Numbered from the stretch's first letter, positions 1-11,885 are shown. The stretch is DNA of 64,000 bases from Neoconidiobolus thromboides FSU 785 (GCA_025603075.1 MU626305.1:58211-122210); one strand, 5' to 3'. Made by a program: numbers and translations. Notes: generated from the letters alone by a model not told the origin.

Positions 1-2012
1 AACTGAAACTGATTTCTTATTTAAAATGAGTAAAGATGAAATATCATCATTTTTTACTTGTTCTTTCAAATCATGTAAAACTTCTTTTCTTTCTCTTTTA
101 AGCCCTTTTAGCTTATCTATTAACTCATAAACAAGTGTTACTGAATTAGATAAGAAATCTTCTTTATCAAGGTCAACTAGAGATTCCGTTAATCCAGACA
201 TTGAATTCTTTGTAGATGCAGCAGTAATAATTTCAGCATATATTTGGCCTAATCGGTCTTGTGAAGGGTCACTTTTAATTATTAAAAGATCCTCTTTATT
301 TGAATTAAATTTTGAAAACATTAAATTATCTGATTCAATTGCCTTTTCTAATAATTCCCTATTGACCCTGATTTCTTGCCGAATGCCACTAGCTGCTGTA
401 CTAGATGGATCTTGGGTCCACAAATCTTGAAATTTAGCTCTTAAATTCTCCCCATTTCTAAGTTCCATGTCTAAAATCGAACTGCATTCTTCCAAAACCT
501 GTCTGAGTTCTTTATTTGCTTTCGGTAATGATGAAAGTAAGGATTGTATACTTTTACCATTTTGTTCTTTTTGATAAATCTCATTATTGAGCTTAATAAT
601 TTCTTCTGGGGGTATAATTACAGTATGGATTAAATTGTTGTCTTCTTTTTTGAATCGAGTCAAACAATCTGGTAGACTCATATAAGATAAGGAAGCTTCA
701 AGCTCCGAATCAGCAACATCAATTCTCTCTGTTTCTAATCTTACTAACTTTGCCATTTCTTCAGAATATAACGAAGCTGATTCGTGTACAGATAATGGTA
801 TCAATTTGCGGAACAAATCATGTCCAATGACTCTGGGCAAGTCGCCTGGATTATACAACTGAGAAAAAGGTATAATTTTACTAGCCGGTAACTTATCGAT
901 TGGAACTAATACATCATGATTAATAACTGGATGATGATAAATCATATCGTTTTCTTTGACTGCATTTTCCATTTTATGTAAATATTCGTCATGATTGCGC
1001 TTAGTAATTACGTCTAATGCTTTAGCTGCATCTAATGGAAAGATAGAATTTGAAGTCCCAATAACTCTAGATAAATTATAAGTACATGTCATTGCTTCCT
1101 TTGCCAATTCTTCTGCTAAAGTAAACCTAGAAACCGCTTCACCATATTCGCCTTCGTCTTCTAAAGACTTAGCTTTATTAAACTGAGCAACTGAAGAATA
1201 AAGTTTGATTTTTGTCTATAAGATGTTAGTAACTGTCTATAAAAATGTAAAATAATATACCTTTGCTAATAAAGACATGCTTTGAGGAAATAGCTTTTTT
1301 GGTAAAGATTCTGTAAGAGCATCTACGATGTTAGTATATAAATAGTTTAATTGTGAAGCTAACTTTGCAATCAGTGTGTTCTTTTTCTTTTCAGTAATAC
1401 ATTTCTCTAGAAAGCATTCTTGAGCTTGAGCTAACATAAATTGGATTAATACCTTAATGATTTCTCGATTCAAATCAGAAGATGGAGCATGCAAAAAATT
1501 TTCGTTGATATAAGTAAAGATCCCTGCTGATAATTGAAAATTGTGATAAGCTGTTTTTAGCCCTTGTACTTCAAACCTATTTTGGCTCGAAGCAATGTTT
1601 GATAAAAGAGCAGCAATATTAAATATAACACATGCCTTTTCATATGCCAAAGAATGTTGAGAAATTTTTTTCTGAGTAAAAGCATCATTCCTAAAAAGCT
1701 ATTAGATTTTATTCTACATTCTTTATACAAAGGTTACCATGGGAAATTAATTTTTACATTGTTTTCGTCTACTTGAAAGCGTAACTCTAATAAATCTAAC
1801 TGGCCAAAATATCTGTACAAAAGATCCCTCCCTGTATTATCTACTCCAGCCCCTCGCATATCTTGTCGAATTCGATTAAAAGTATGCAACTCCTCACTGT
1901 ATTTGTCGGCTTCATCCATATATACCGACTCAATATATTTTCTAAGAGGCGCTATCCAATCCACCTCCTCTGTTGTTTTCAAAGGTACGTGTAGTAAAGG
2001 GCATTGACTCAT
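1..2012 (-). CDS. BRO1: BRO1-domain ESCRT-associated protein (Bro1/ALIX family), 3' end outside window
   Basis: Probable endosomal sorting factor that recruits deubiquitination and ESCRT-III activity during multivesicular-body formation. Three exons are visible on the minus strand: 2012-1738, 1690-1261 and 1215 to beyond the window start. The introns are 47 and 45 nt; the second has a TACTAAC branch site just before its acceptor. Exon 1 starts MSQCPLLHVPLK and holds RQDMRGAG and DLLYRYFGQLDLLELRF, which fit Bro1 better than the PalA/Rim20 branch. Exon 2 holds the BRO1-domain motif YINENFLHAPS followed by MLAQAQECFLEK. Exon 3 carries the end of the BRO1 domain (LFRKLIPLSVHESASLYSEE) and a long helical stretch like the V domain. 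The C-terminal proline-rich part is not in the window. The assignment to Bro1 is firm; the gene is partial only because of the window edge. Confidence 0.93.
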
Positions 2013-2023
2013 CGTTATTTTTT

Positions 2024-2084
2024 AACTAAAAACTAAAAACTAAAAACTAAAAACTAAAAACTAAAAACTAAAAACTAAAAACTA
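2024..2084. repeat. ACTAAAA heptamer tandem repeat
   Basis: About 8-9 perfect copies of a 7-nt unit (ACTAAAA on the plus strand) lie 12-70 nt upstream of the BRO1 start codon, in its 5' leader or promoter. Copy number is likely to vary between strains (inference). Confidence 0.9.
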
Positions 2085-2790
2085 CAAAATTTGAATAATA
2101 GATTTTTCCAAACTCTAAGCTTTGGCTAAATGGTCACTTTTATTCTATTTTAACCAACCATACTCAAGTTTAACTCCCATCCAATCTCATTCAAGTTCAT
2201 ATTTATATGATATTTTTCAAGAGCTAAGCTTGGTAATCTAGTAACTAGATTTATTATACATAGTAAATTAAGCACAGGTTTTATTTATTTACTTTAGCAC
2301 TCAAGAAGCTTTATACAATATAAATAGTGACTTTAAAACAATATTGATTTAAAGAATTAAAATTGTCAAATTACACCAGAATCCCACAAAAGCGAAAAAG
2401 CTACAAAATTTAAGGTAAGACATTTCCTATTTTAGGAAGTTTGTGCGGCAAATATGCCAACACAAGTTATCGTGTTACTGGCCATTTAACCTCAGGGTTT
2501 TAAGTAAATCAAGTCGGTGTCAACATCTTGTGGAGATTAAATCTCACATCTTAGTACCTAAATAGTTAAGTTAGTCAAGCTTAAGTATTGGGTTGGTAGT
2601 TAGTACAGCAAATATCACACTAAATTACTGATATTGTTAAGCTACAATTATAATATAAAAACTTCCAGTAAAATTGTCTTGAACTCAAGTATAAGATTTT
2701 ATAAAACCTGAGTGTACTTGACCTTGGTACTGTTTAGTAAAACATAGATCATTAAGTTTGCTAAAAGGTCTTAAAAGTCAAATAAAAATA
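2085..2790. other. Intergenic, no gene seen
   Basis: Upstream of BRO1. It is AT-rich with stop codons in all frames. The part around 2430-2560 is somewhat less AT-rich but has no open frame or recognisable RNA gene. A MITE follows at 2791. Confidence 0.6.
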
Positions 2791-2896
2791 TATGGAGATG
2801 TATTTTTGTGTTTAAGAATTTTACTAACAAATTTTCCGCTTAAATAGCGCTTGAAAAATGGAAAAAATAATGAAGTCAAAAAAAACACTCCCATAT
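2791..2896. mobile_element. MITE copy 1 (plus orientation)
   Basis: A ~105-bp element with ends TATGGAGATG and ACTCCCATA and core ACTAACAAATTTTCCGCTTA. TA repeats flank both ends. It is one of about 20 copies in the window (see findings). Confidence 0.85.
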
Positions 2897-3148
2897 ATTT
2901 TTATTTAACTTTTAATACCTTTCAGCAAACTTAACAACCCATATCACCTCTTCAAAAATGTGCAGACTTTTTAAGGATTGTATTACATTTGATTAAAAAG
3001 CGAGTGTTTATAACAACTTATGTAGGCATAAAAAGCTAAAAAATATAATTTAAAGAACTCATGCTTAAAATACGGTTTTTTATTTAAGAAGCTCAATTTG
3101 GAATCTATAGAGTGAATAGTGTTAAAAGTGTATATCATCATAAAAATA

Positions 3149-4625
3149 TTACCTTTTGTATAAACTCATAAATTTAGCAGTAAATCCCTCCAAATGAACA
3201 ATGTATTTTTGGCCTTCTTTTATACGTAAGTCCTAGCAGAAGAAGTTAAAATTCGCAATAAATAATTCCCATAGAACTTACAAATATAGTGGCTTCTTTT
3301 AATAAAGTCAACTTAAAGCTATCTGGCACTTGATTGAATAGCTCAATGGTTAATTGCTGAATAAAAAATGTTATAACTTAATAAGCGAATTTAAAAATAA
3401 ACCTACTTTAAGGATCGTTGCAGGTGGAATACACCTTGCTAATAATTCATAGTACATTGTACGGCAATTAATCAATCTAAAGATAATAAATTTTACAGTA
3501 TTCATGATAAAACATTACTTACGTTAGAGCTGTTTGATTTTTAATTATATTATTCGCAATATTTTTAATATAAAGCTCCCAATCTGGAATAGGAATAGGT
3601 GTTGATGGATTTACTGGATAACTAATAATTGTTTATCGTTATAATCAAAGTTCATAGTAAAAATAGTTACGTTTGGGACAAAGTTGCCTCCAAAATAAGT
3701 ATAGCTTTTCTCAAGTTACGATCAGACATAGCAACCAAATTCTTGGCAAATTGTGGTGGTAAATCAAACACTTCTTTTCTAGATAAATCATTAAGGATAT
3801 TAATAATCTAAAAGATTAATTTATAATCCTACTGATAAATAAATAATTACCTGCTCTTCAGTAGGTGCTGGAACTCTTAATAATAAACAACGACTTCTTA
3901 TTGGGGATATGATATTTGTTGTATTATTACAACACAAAATAATTCTCAGGTTAGACATGTATTTTTCCATGGTTCTACGTAAAGCTTGTTGAGCTGGTTT
4001 AGATAGCGACTCTGCTTCGGAGATTACAATGACTAAAATAATTTTAGTTTATCTTTTTTTCTATTTTTTTCTATTTTTTTCTTACCTTTGAATTTCCTTT
4101 TTGAGTTTGAATCTATCTGTTGAGTTTGTGCAATTTCTTTAATCACAGTTTGAATAACAAATCGATCTTGGTTTCCAACATCACTATAAAAAACTGAATC
4201 AATCATACAATAACTAAAATAGAAACAATTTTACCTTGGATTCAACTCCATATGAAAGTTACTGGATACTATACTTATATCAATTTTTCGATTTGATGGC
4301 GTTGTAAATTGACGCATATCGATATGAATCTAATAGTCAAGTAAGTAAAACACTCCCATTTTAATTTAAATCCTCTACCTTTTCAACTCCATCACCGAAA
4401 ATCCCTTTTAGCAAAGCATGGATCCTAGTCTTTTTTCCTGCCCCTGAAGGTCCATAAACTAACAAATGAGGAACTTCCTCAACTTCAGACTAGAATATAG
4501 TTAACTATCTTTCTTAATTTTTTATATTTTTGATTTACTAGCTTCTTAAGTTGTCCAGTCAAGTCCTCATGGTAACTAAGTTTGGCTATACTGTCTGGCC
4601 GATATTTGTCTACCCATAAACTCAT
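3149..4625 (-). CDS. RFC5: Replication factor C subunit (yeast Rfc5 / human RFC3)
   Basis: Small AAA+ subunit of the PCNA clamp loader, acting at replication forks and in checkpoint loaders. I read ten exons on the minus strand: 4625-4539, 4489-4379, 4329-4235, 4183-4086, 4032-3851, 3807-3671, 3621-3523, 3476-3407, 3356-3282, 3232-3149. Together they give 1038 nt in frame (345 aa), the usual family length. The start [12 protein letters not shown] is the RFC3/Rfc5 N-terminus. Residues ~36-51 ([16 protein letters not shown]) are the P-loop typical of this subunit. [12 protein letters not shown] and [13 protein letters not shown] are the family's sensor and SRC (arginine-finger) regions. The protein ends [15 protein letters not shown], slightly shorter than the human one; a further tiny exon cannot be excluded. 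All introns are 44-60 nt. Nearly the whole gene is invisible to a simple ORF search because the exons are short. Confidence 0.95.
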
Positions 4626-4915
4626 CTTTGATTATCTTATTAGAAAAAAGCAAAGTGATGATGTTTTTAAGTCATTTTCTTATTATAGAATATTGCTTTT
4701 TCAAATCAATTTTATTGGATACAATCTCTTTATGGGAGCTGAATTAAAGTTTTATAGTCAAATATTATGAAATCAAATAAAAATAAAATCAATAAAAAAA
4801 GATCAATAATTAAATAATACATAAAAAATAAAAGAATCATTTTATTCAAGTGAGATTTATAAGGAAGCCCCATAACTAAAAGTAAGTAAGATAATTAAAA
4901 ATAAATAAACTAAAT

Positions 4916-6123
4916 TTACCCAAAGGTGGACTTAATGCTATTCCAATAAAAACGGTTCCAATTATCTCTAGTAATATCTTCTTGTCCAACTGGAACACCT
5001 TCTTGTTTTAAAATTAAATTTACAGATCCAGACAATTCTTCTAACTCAATAGTGACAATGGAATAATGGCCTAACAGTAAATAAAATGTTAAAATAACAA
5101 AAATATTAACTTACTTTCAGGCCATAAATTGGAACGCCATTTAAGTTGAATCTTTTTATTTTCTTGCTGTAATAATTATTAGCTTTGGCTTATCAAAAAC
5201 AGACTTAAATATTTACTAATTCTATTAATTCACCCGATATATTACCACCAAATAATCTAAATGGTGCCCCTTTTTCTTTACCGAATTGTACATCAGAACG
5301 AGACCAAATGGACATTAAAGTGGAATCTGTTAATGCAGCGTACAATTGTGCTGCTGATGTAACAAACTCGATAGTATCATTTAAAGTAGTTGTATTAACC
5401 TTTTTAGGCTCTCCTTTAGTAACTGAAGCAACCACTGTATCTTTAACACTCTTTTCGTTTAACACTTGGACATTAGTAATACCGGTCGTATTTACTGGTG
5501 CAGGAGTACCTAATAATTCTTTTGGTATATAAACATCTTTTGAGTGATGCTCAACTAAATCCTTAGGGAAGCTTAAAAATACTTTGATCATTTGCTCCTT
5601 TAATAAAGTTCTTATAATATTTCTAAATGCATCTTTTTCTCTGGTATCATTATCAATACTGACTTCAAATACAAAATCATCTTCATCAGTATCATGGGCG
5701 ACTTCTGGTACACTAATATGACCTTTTGCTTTTTCGCCAGAAGGCAAAACACCTATTTTTATTAGGCATTCTTTCTAGAAATAACAGCAATTACCTGTCC
5801 ATTTTAATTTAATTACAACATCATACAAAGTAATAATCTTTCCTTTTCTTTGATTCAAGTTAACATCTCCAGTAATTGAATCGACATTATCGATTTCAAC
5901 TGAATATGAGTCTCTTTCTGCAGTTAGCCCCTTTAATTTTTCAGTCAAATAGTTAGTTGCCCAAGGCAAGCAGTTTTTTTCAGTCCTTTATTATTTTTAT
6001 AAGTTTTTGGTAGATTATATAAAGTCAAATTACCAATGCCTAATTTGAATATTAAATTAATATCTAAATAGCATAATAGTATTCTATCAATTACCAGTTA
6101 TTAACATTCTTCCAGTTCGACAT
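4916..6123 (-). CDS. AHA1: Activator of Hsp90 ATPase (Aha1), with a 6-nt microexon
   Basis: Co-chaperone that binds the Hsp90 middle domain and stimulates its ATPase. Six exons on the minus strand: 6123-6095, 6039-6034, 5985-5795, 5770-5217, 5166-5115, 5070-4916, totalling 987 nt (328 aa; the family is about 330-350). The N-terminal domain holds NQRKGKIITLYDV and KLKWTG; then VPEVAHDTDEDDFVFEVS. The C-terminal domain (AHSA1/SRPBCC-like) holds GGNISGELIEL, KWRSNLWPE and the ending RFYWNSIKSTFG. Exon 2 is only six bases (GCATTG), between introns of 55 and 48 nt. With it the protein reads NNWHWTEKNCLPW and keeps the highly conserved NNWHW motif; without it the frame is still open but HW is lost. 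The acceptor of intron 3 is the second of two AGs (5771), chosen because only it keeps the frame. Confidence 0.94.
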
Positions 6124-6838
6124 TTTTATTGTTTATTAGTATGAATGCAAGTGTAACTTTTTTATTTTAATCAATTTAAAATTTGATTTTTTCATTGTAT
6201 TTTTATAGTCCAATTTCATACTTTAGTTTATTTTAATTTATTTATCCAATCATTGCTTTTATTTTAATTCCATTATACATATCATTGGCCGATTGCATTA
6301 TTAAGATTTTTATTCTAATTTAAGTATAATGAAGATATTATAAGAAGTTTCTAGAAATAAATGATATATAGCTATAAATTGACAATAGCGATAGTAGTAA
6401 CACTGGTTTCCATTTTATAATATTACACTCAAATAATGGATTTAAATTTTCAATAAATGTTGGTAACAACATTTAGTTTTATTTTGTTTTTTATTAATAT
6501 ACTATGATAAGTAGGATATAAAAAACTATCAAACCATTAAATTATAAAAGCTGTTATAAAAAGTGGGCTTTACTCGAAGTTAATAATATACTAATTAAGA
6601 ATTATATTTATAAATGGTATCACCTATAGTTAAACATAATACAACACATTGTTAAACTAGATGGTCGTTACTAATGTTTGTGTAAAGCTGATGAATCTAC
6701 TTGTCAATAATCTCCTTAACTTGAAAATTATTCAAAAATAGTCAAGCATCTTAAACAAATGAAAAAAAACATAAATTACGAATAATACTTAAAATCCAAA
6801 TTTAAACTGATATTTGAACTATAATCATCTATTATTTT
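6124..6838. other. Intergenic, no gene seen
   Basis: 715 bp between two minus-strand genes. It must hold the AHA1 promoter and the MRPL47 3' end. It is extremely AT-rich and I see no open frame or repeat. Confidence 0.6.
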
Positions 6839-7357
6839 TTAATTATTCTCGACCTTCTTTTCCTCTAACTTATTTTCGTATTTGCTTTCTTTTTGTGCTA
6901 ATTCCCATTGAATTCTTCTTTCATTTAAAATAGTAAGGATCCTAGCCATATTTTTTCTGACCTAAAATCAAAATTAACCCATATTCGCCATAGAAATAAT
7001 AAACCTACCTTAACATAACGATGTTTATTTGAAAAGAATTCTTCCGAAATCTGGTATTTCTTAGCTTCTGCTTTTTGAGTAGCCAACAAATTCTTCTCTT
7101 TTAAATTAACAAACCATAATTTATGTAAGTCTTCGAAGCTTTTTAATCTTAACTCATCTGGTCTCCAACTACGTCCTGAAAAAAATTAGATTTGTGGTAT
7201 CCATTAAATTTCACTCTAACTTACCTGTTGTTATTTTATCCTTTGGTAAGGCTGTGCCGTTTTCAAAAAATTCTTCTAATCCTCGAAATATACGACTTTG
7301 ATTACTACGTATACTGGTTAAATTTAATCTTTGAAATCCTTTGAAATAACTCATCAT
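6839..7357 (-). CDS. MRPL4: Mitochondrial large-subunit ribosomal protein uL29m (MRPL47/Mrpl4)
   Basis: Component of the mitochondrial 54S/39S ribosomal subunit near the exit tunnel. Three exons on the minus strand: 7357-7225, 7175-7009, 6961-6839, giving 140 aa in frame. The diagnostic block is [20 protein letters not shown] followed by [15 protein letters not shown], the uL29m signature. The third exon starts [16 protein letters not shown]. The N-terminus [12 protein letters not shown] with Arg, Ser and Asn and few acidic residues fits a mitochondrial presequence. An in-frame ATG 57 nt further upstream exists (7414), but the 7357 start gives a more usual leader. Introns are 47-49 nt. Confidence 0.9.
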
Positions 7358-7359
7358 TA

Positions 7360-8111
7360 TTGTATTCTTTTTTGTTAAACTAGTTATTTGAATTTGAATT
7401 ATATTTAGGTTCATGTTTTGAGTTTGAGCTTTGAATTTGGATTGTTAGTAAACTCCCATTTTTGAAATTGATCCGTAGGTTTTGTTATCCAATCTAGTCT
7501 TTCAAAGCTAGAAATAGCATTATGAATTATATAATGACTATATGAAATTTAAATAATGACCATAAGGAAAGCTAATGTGCAGCTTAACTCCACTATTTTA
7601 ATTTAATCTGTTTATGTATTTACATATCATTATTTTTTTTAAAATCCTTGGTTTAGGACGGGTAAATAAAATAGTTTATTACTATAAAAAGCAAATTGAA
7701 AAACTACAAAACTTTCATTAATTCATTTTATGTATTTAATGTCACAGCAGAAGCACTTGATAAAACCCCATCCTACTTTGCTTAAAGTATATTGTATTGG
7801 ATGATCTATTTTATTAAGGGATGCTATTATTAAATCAAACAAGTACAAGTTATGGTAGGAATAACAAAGCAAACTTATTAAATTAAATTTTTGAAATGGC
7901 TTTCTAAGCGTATTAAATTAAATCAATAGTATTTACAATAATTTAGTATATTATATAACATTTTAGCTTTAATTTGTCATGCTAAATTCACTTTTGTTTT
8001 TTTGTTATTTGAGGAATATGATAAATGATTATAATCTTGGTCAAAAAGTTAAAAATTACATTAACGTTTATTAAAATATATATATAAAACTAAAAAATAC
8101 TAAACATAGAC
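7360..8111. other. Intergenic, no gene seen
   Basis: About 750 bp between the uL29m start and the end of the SCM3-like gene. It is AT-rich with no open frame or repeat that I can support. Confidence 0.55.
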
Positions 8112-10574
8112 TTATTTTTGTATATCATCACTATAATCCATTAATCTCCTTCTCTTTGTTTTCTTCTCTTTGTTTTCATCTACACATGAAAATAATTCAT
8201 CTAAAGCTGCGTTAAAATCATTGTCAAAACTATTTGTCAAATTAAGCTCATCCATTTTTAAACGAATCCTCTCGCGTCTACTAGGCATTTTTCTAGCTGC
8301 CTCATATGCCTCTCGGTCATAATCCATTAGTATTTCTTTACCAAGCTGAATACATTCCCAAGCATCTTTGATCCTTGCTTTCTCTTTTTCTTTTGCTTCT
8401 TTCTCTAATCTCCGCTTTTTCTTTTTACTTTCTCTTTCTTTTCTAAGTTCCCTTCTTTTAGCTACTTCATCAGTACAATATTTCATTAATATTTCTTTAC
8501 CAATCTGGATCGACAATTGAGCATCTTTAATCCTTGCTTCTTCTCTTTCTCTAGCTTCCTTTCCTTCCCTTTCTCTAGCTTCCTTTCCTTCCCTTTCTCT
8601 AGCTTCCTTTCCTTCCCTTTCTCTTCTCTCTTTTGCTTCTTTCTCATCCTGATCCTTGTTTTCCATAACTTTACCTTCCCTTGTTTCTGAATTCTTATTC
8701 ATACTTTTGAAGCACGCTTCTCCTATTTCAAAAGTATTAATGGTATCATCATTAAAATCAGACACGAATATATTCGTAAGCTTATTATTTAATGCTTCGG
8801 ATTTTCCTGAAGCGTCTTTTTGAGTATCACCCGGTTGTGTTAGGTTTACGTTCCTTAGTATATTATGTTGATGAATCTTTTTAGTAACATTGGTATTATT
8901 GTATGTAATTGGTAGTTTATTCGTGCTAACCTCATGTGCATCTGAATGTGCCTCCATTTGGTCATATTCAATAGAATCTACTTCAGAGTTATTATCATTG
9001 TTTTTTAATCTCATTTGAATATATTCTTCATTACCCCTAATAACTTGAATGTCCATATTCAGATTATTAGTAGTAGCAATTGGTTCCTTTATATTTCCTT
9101 TGGATTCTAAAATTGGTCGAATATTAGATAAATTTCGATTAGATGAAGCTCTTAGTTTGTTCTCGTCATAGTTACTTTGTTTGTTATAGAGTATACTTTT
9201 ACTTAAATTAGTTTTTTGTACTTTTTCAATTAAGCGAGATGGCGTTTTAAGCTTCGAAGCAGCAATCATATTTGCTGGAATGACTGTGTCATTATTAATT
9301 AATACTATGTTATTAGCTGTTCGTTTTGTATTAGATTTATATTCTTTTATTAAATTAGTATCGGTTTGAATGTTTTTGACTATTATATTACGCTCCCATT
9401 GCTTTATACTTTCATCATTTTTGGTATTAATACCACCTTCATCATATTCTCTCTGCCTTAAACGTGTACTACTTACAGTCCCAATATCAGCTTTGTCATG
9501 ATCTTGCCTTAATTTACCTTTGTTCTTGGTGTTATTTTCAATTTTTTCCCTGTTCAAAATATCTTTTTTATTCTTATCTGTCATTTTGTTAATTAACTCC
9601 TCTTTACTTCTGCTTGCTTTTACTTTCTTCAGCTCTTCTACTGCGTTCTTTCTAAGAGCTTTACGCTTTTCTTTTTCTCTCTTCTTCATATGTTTCTTGA
9701 CTTCTTCCATCAACTGAAGGTTTTTTTGATCGGAGGTTTCTTCAGTATCTGGCTGTCCGTTGTCTTTATAAACACTCATTGCTGATTGTACAAATCTAAG
9801 GAAATAGGTTTTGGATTCGGCTGAGCTATACAATGGGACAGTACTTGATTGATCCTGAGGTACAGGATAAAAATCATGAGTGAGTTCAGAATCTCCATTA
9901 AAATGATTATCAAAGTATTCAAAACCAGTCTCAAACTCACTTGGATTATTGATTTTTACTAATGAAGCATTTTCTACTGAGTTATACTTTTTTACATCTA
10001 TTTCAAATATGTTAAAATTATCTTATCTGCTTAGAAGGAATTTACCTTCAACTTTTGGCCTCTTCCATTTTGGGTATTTTAGTAATTCATCCTTTAGTCC
10101 TCTAGTACTATCTATGAAAATAAAATCATCCACTTCATTGTAAATTTGGCTATGTTTAGTTTTTTGGTTTGTAAGGGTGTCTTTTTGATCAGGGATAATC
10201 TTTTGGCTTAAATCAATATCTTCTTGCTTAAACTCTGTTTTCTGGCTCATGTTAGCGTCCACTTCAGTGAGGCTAGTGTTTTGGCTTTGAGCCTTATCTA
10301 ATCCCATTTTCTCTATAGTAGCTTCTAATTCTTTTATCTTCTTCATATGACCTTTGTCAACTATAACCATTTCACTGAATATATCAATCTCATCCGCTTC
10401 ATTTGTGAAATCTTTGCCATATTTTTTGATGATGCCTTCAAACCTATTCCTCAATTTAACACGACTGGTTGCTAATAATTTATCATTGATATTGGGCAGC
10501 ATCATGTCATCACTCTTATTAGATGATGACATATTCGGTGGATTGTTTTCTTGCTCTTTATTGTTCTTTGCCAT
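8112..10574 (-). CDS. SCM3: Scm3/HJURP-like centromeric histone H3 chaperone with long charged C-terminal region
   Basis: Probable chaperone that deposits CENP-A at centromeres. The call rests on residues ~34-85: RNRFEGIIKKYGKDFTNEAD, then EIDIFSEMVIVDKGHM. This matches the Scm3 pattern (KYG-D-F, DEIDL-T-EIV-D-GHL), although E-M-V replaces the usual E-I-V. Two exons: 10574-10046 and 9997-8112, joined by a 48-nt intron (GTAAAT...AAATAG) that removes an in-frame TAA at 10025-10023. Together they give 804 aa. The tail is strongly charged: Lys/Glu/Arg-rich coiled-coil-like stretches, a 24-nt DNA tandem repeat coding KEAREREG (about three copies near 8560-8630), and a duplicated segment IKDAQLSIQIGKEILMKY / IKDAWECIQLGKEILMDY. 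No known domain is seen after the Scm3 motif. The N-terminal call is fairly confident; whether the whole tail belongs to it depends on the inferred splice. Confidence 0.75.
8556..8632. repeat. Coding tandem repeat (unit about 24 nt)
   Basis: About three near-identical copies of a 24-nt unit (plus strand TTTCCTTCCCTTTCTCTAGC) inside the SCM3-like gene. It encodes the repeated octad KEAREREG. Confidence 0.85.
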
Positions 10575-10978
10575 TTCGAAACACTACAAATAGCCTGGAA
10601 CAAAAGATAATAAATATTTTATGATAAAAAATTACAGTTGGAATTGCCTTTGCACTTTATTTTTTGTGCATATTTAGCGTAAAATCACAGGACCTAAAGA
10701 GTAATTTATGGGATGAGCTCGTTAACGGTTAAATTTCTGGAATATAAATTACTTAATTTAGTAATTTATGAAGTAATAAGGAGTTATTATATTTAATTAT
10801 TAATTTTTGTCTACTAAAATTGTCTTTTGACTATTGCTATTCCTAAATTTAAAATTCGTCATTTTATTTTGTCTTTGCTTTACTTTGTTCTTACCTTTAT
10901 CATCAAAATTCAATAAAAGCTTAAGTTAGCTGGTATAATATTAGGTATTCCCAGAAATAACCTTCTTTTTAGGCAAAC
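10575..10978. promoter_or_regulatory. Divergent intergenic region between SCM3-like gene and orphan exon
   Basis: 404 bp that should contain the SCM3-like promoter and, if the exon at 10979 is real, its promoter too. A possible 5'-UTR intron acceptor (TTCTTTTTAG) lies just before the ATG at 10979. No other motif is evident. Confidence 0.4.
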
Positions 10979-11014
10979 ATGGCAGCAGGCAAATCACTAG
11001 CTAAAGCAAAAAAG
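10979..11014 (+). pseudogene. Orphan first exon, possibly a small basic (ribosomal-type) protein
   Basis: An ATG reads MAAGKSLAKAKK and then meets a good donor (AAG|GTAGTT). It follows a strong polypyrimidine tract and TTTTTAG acceptor, as in a gene with a 5'-UTR intron. The N-terminus looks like that of a small basic ribosomal protein, but I cannot identify which. One downstream acceptor (11127) would add LSNINKITLNHSLKKV and a stop, giving only 28 aa. No further coding exon is recognisable in the next 6 kb, which is full of repeats. It may be a gene broken by insertions, a short peptide gene, or a chance match. Confidence 0.25.
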
Positions 11015-11348
11015 GTAGTTTTCAAATTTTTTAAATATTCAATTCCCAATAAACAGTTTTGCTAATATTTTAACAATCTTATTTAATTGATAAAAAATAA
11101 ATAAAATATTTTTAATTTGAATCTTAGCTTTCCAATATTAATAAAATAACACTTAATCATTCTTTAAAAAAAGTATAAAAAACAAAGTTATTCAAATAAA
11201 ATGATTTATTTTTTCAACTTAAATTTTTTTTTTTATTTGGAATTTATTTATGATATTATAATAAAACATACTAAATAAAAAAACTTTAAATTGAAGTTTA
11301 ATATTTTATAGTATTCATTAAAACTATAGTTAAGTATTATTTTAGTAT

Positions 11349-11441
11349 AACGATGTGTTTTTGTATTTAGAAATTTTACTAACAAATCTTCTTCTCAAAT
11401 AGTACTTAAGAAATCCTTAAATCCTTAAATACATCCCCACT
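11349..11441. mobile_element. MITE copy 2 (decayed)
   Basis: Degenerate: CGATGTGTTTTTGTATTTAG at one end and ACATCCCC at the other, with core ACTAACAAATC and ATAGTACTTAAG still visible. Confidence 0.6.
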
Positions 11442-11798
11442 TATATATAATATAAGGATTATAATTTACATTAATTTTAATGATTATTTATAATAACCCA
11501 GAGTTTATAGCATTTTGTAATAAAACAAAAAAAATAGAGTTTGTCAATATTATTAATAAATTCAATTAAATATATAAAATTAATGCTTCAAAGAAAATAA
11601 AAGACAAGAGTTAATAAATAGCATTATTATTAATTATAATTTTAATATGTCTTTTTAATAAATTTAAAAGTTCTAAACTCAATAAAAGTAAAAATCAATA
11701 TAATCATTTAAAAACAATTAACAATAACAAAATACAAATATTACAACTTACTATTAAAAATACAAAAATAACTAAAAATAAGCAAACTAAAATCATCA

Positions 11799-11885
11799 TA
11801 TGGGGATATATTTTTATGTTTAAGAATTTTACTAACAAATTTTCCGCCCAAATAGCGCTTAAAAAATGGAAAAAATAACAAAACC
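11799..11885. mobile_element. MITE copy 3 (right end lost)
   Basis: TATGGGGATATATTTTTATG start and full core to GGAAAAAATAACAAAACC. The right inverted repeat is missing. Confidence 0.75.

Noticed and set aside
2430-2560. Possible structured RNA gene
   Set aside because: Only a base-composition change and a weak hairpin. No conserved RNA motif or tRNA boxes could be identified.
4582-4770. Plus-strand ORF upstream of RFC5
   Set aside because: Overlaps RFC5 exon 1 antisense and AT-rich spacer; uses no recognisable start context.
5308-5532. Plus-strand ORF opposite AHA1
   Set aside because: It is a shadow of the large AHA1 coding exon on the other strand.
10023-10025. In-frame TAA splitting the Scm3-like gene (possible pseudogene, readthrough or 24-nt intron)
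   Set aside because: A normal 48-nt intron (10045-9998, GTAAAT...AAATAG) removes the stop and keeps the frame, matching intron sizes elsewhere in the window.
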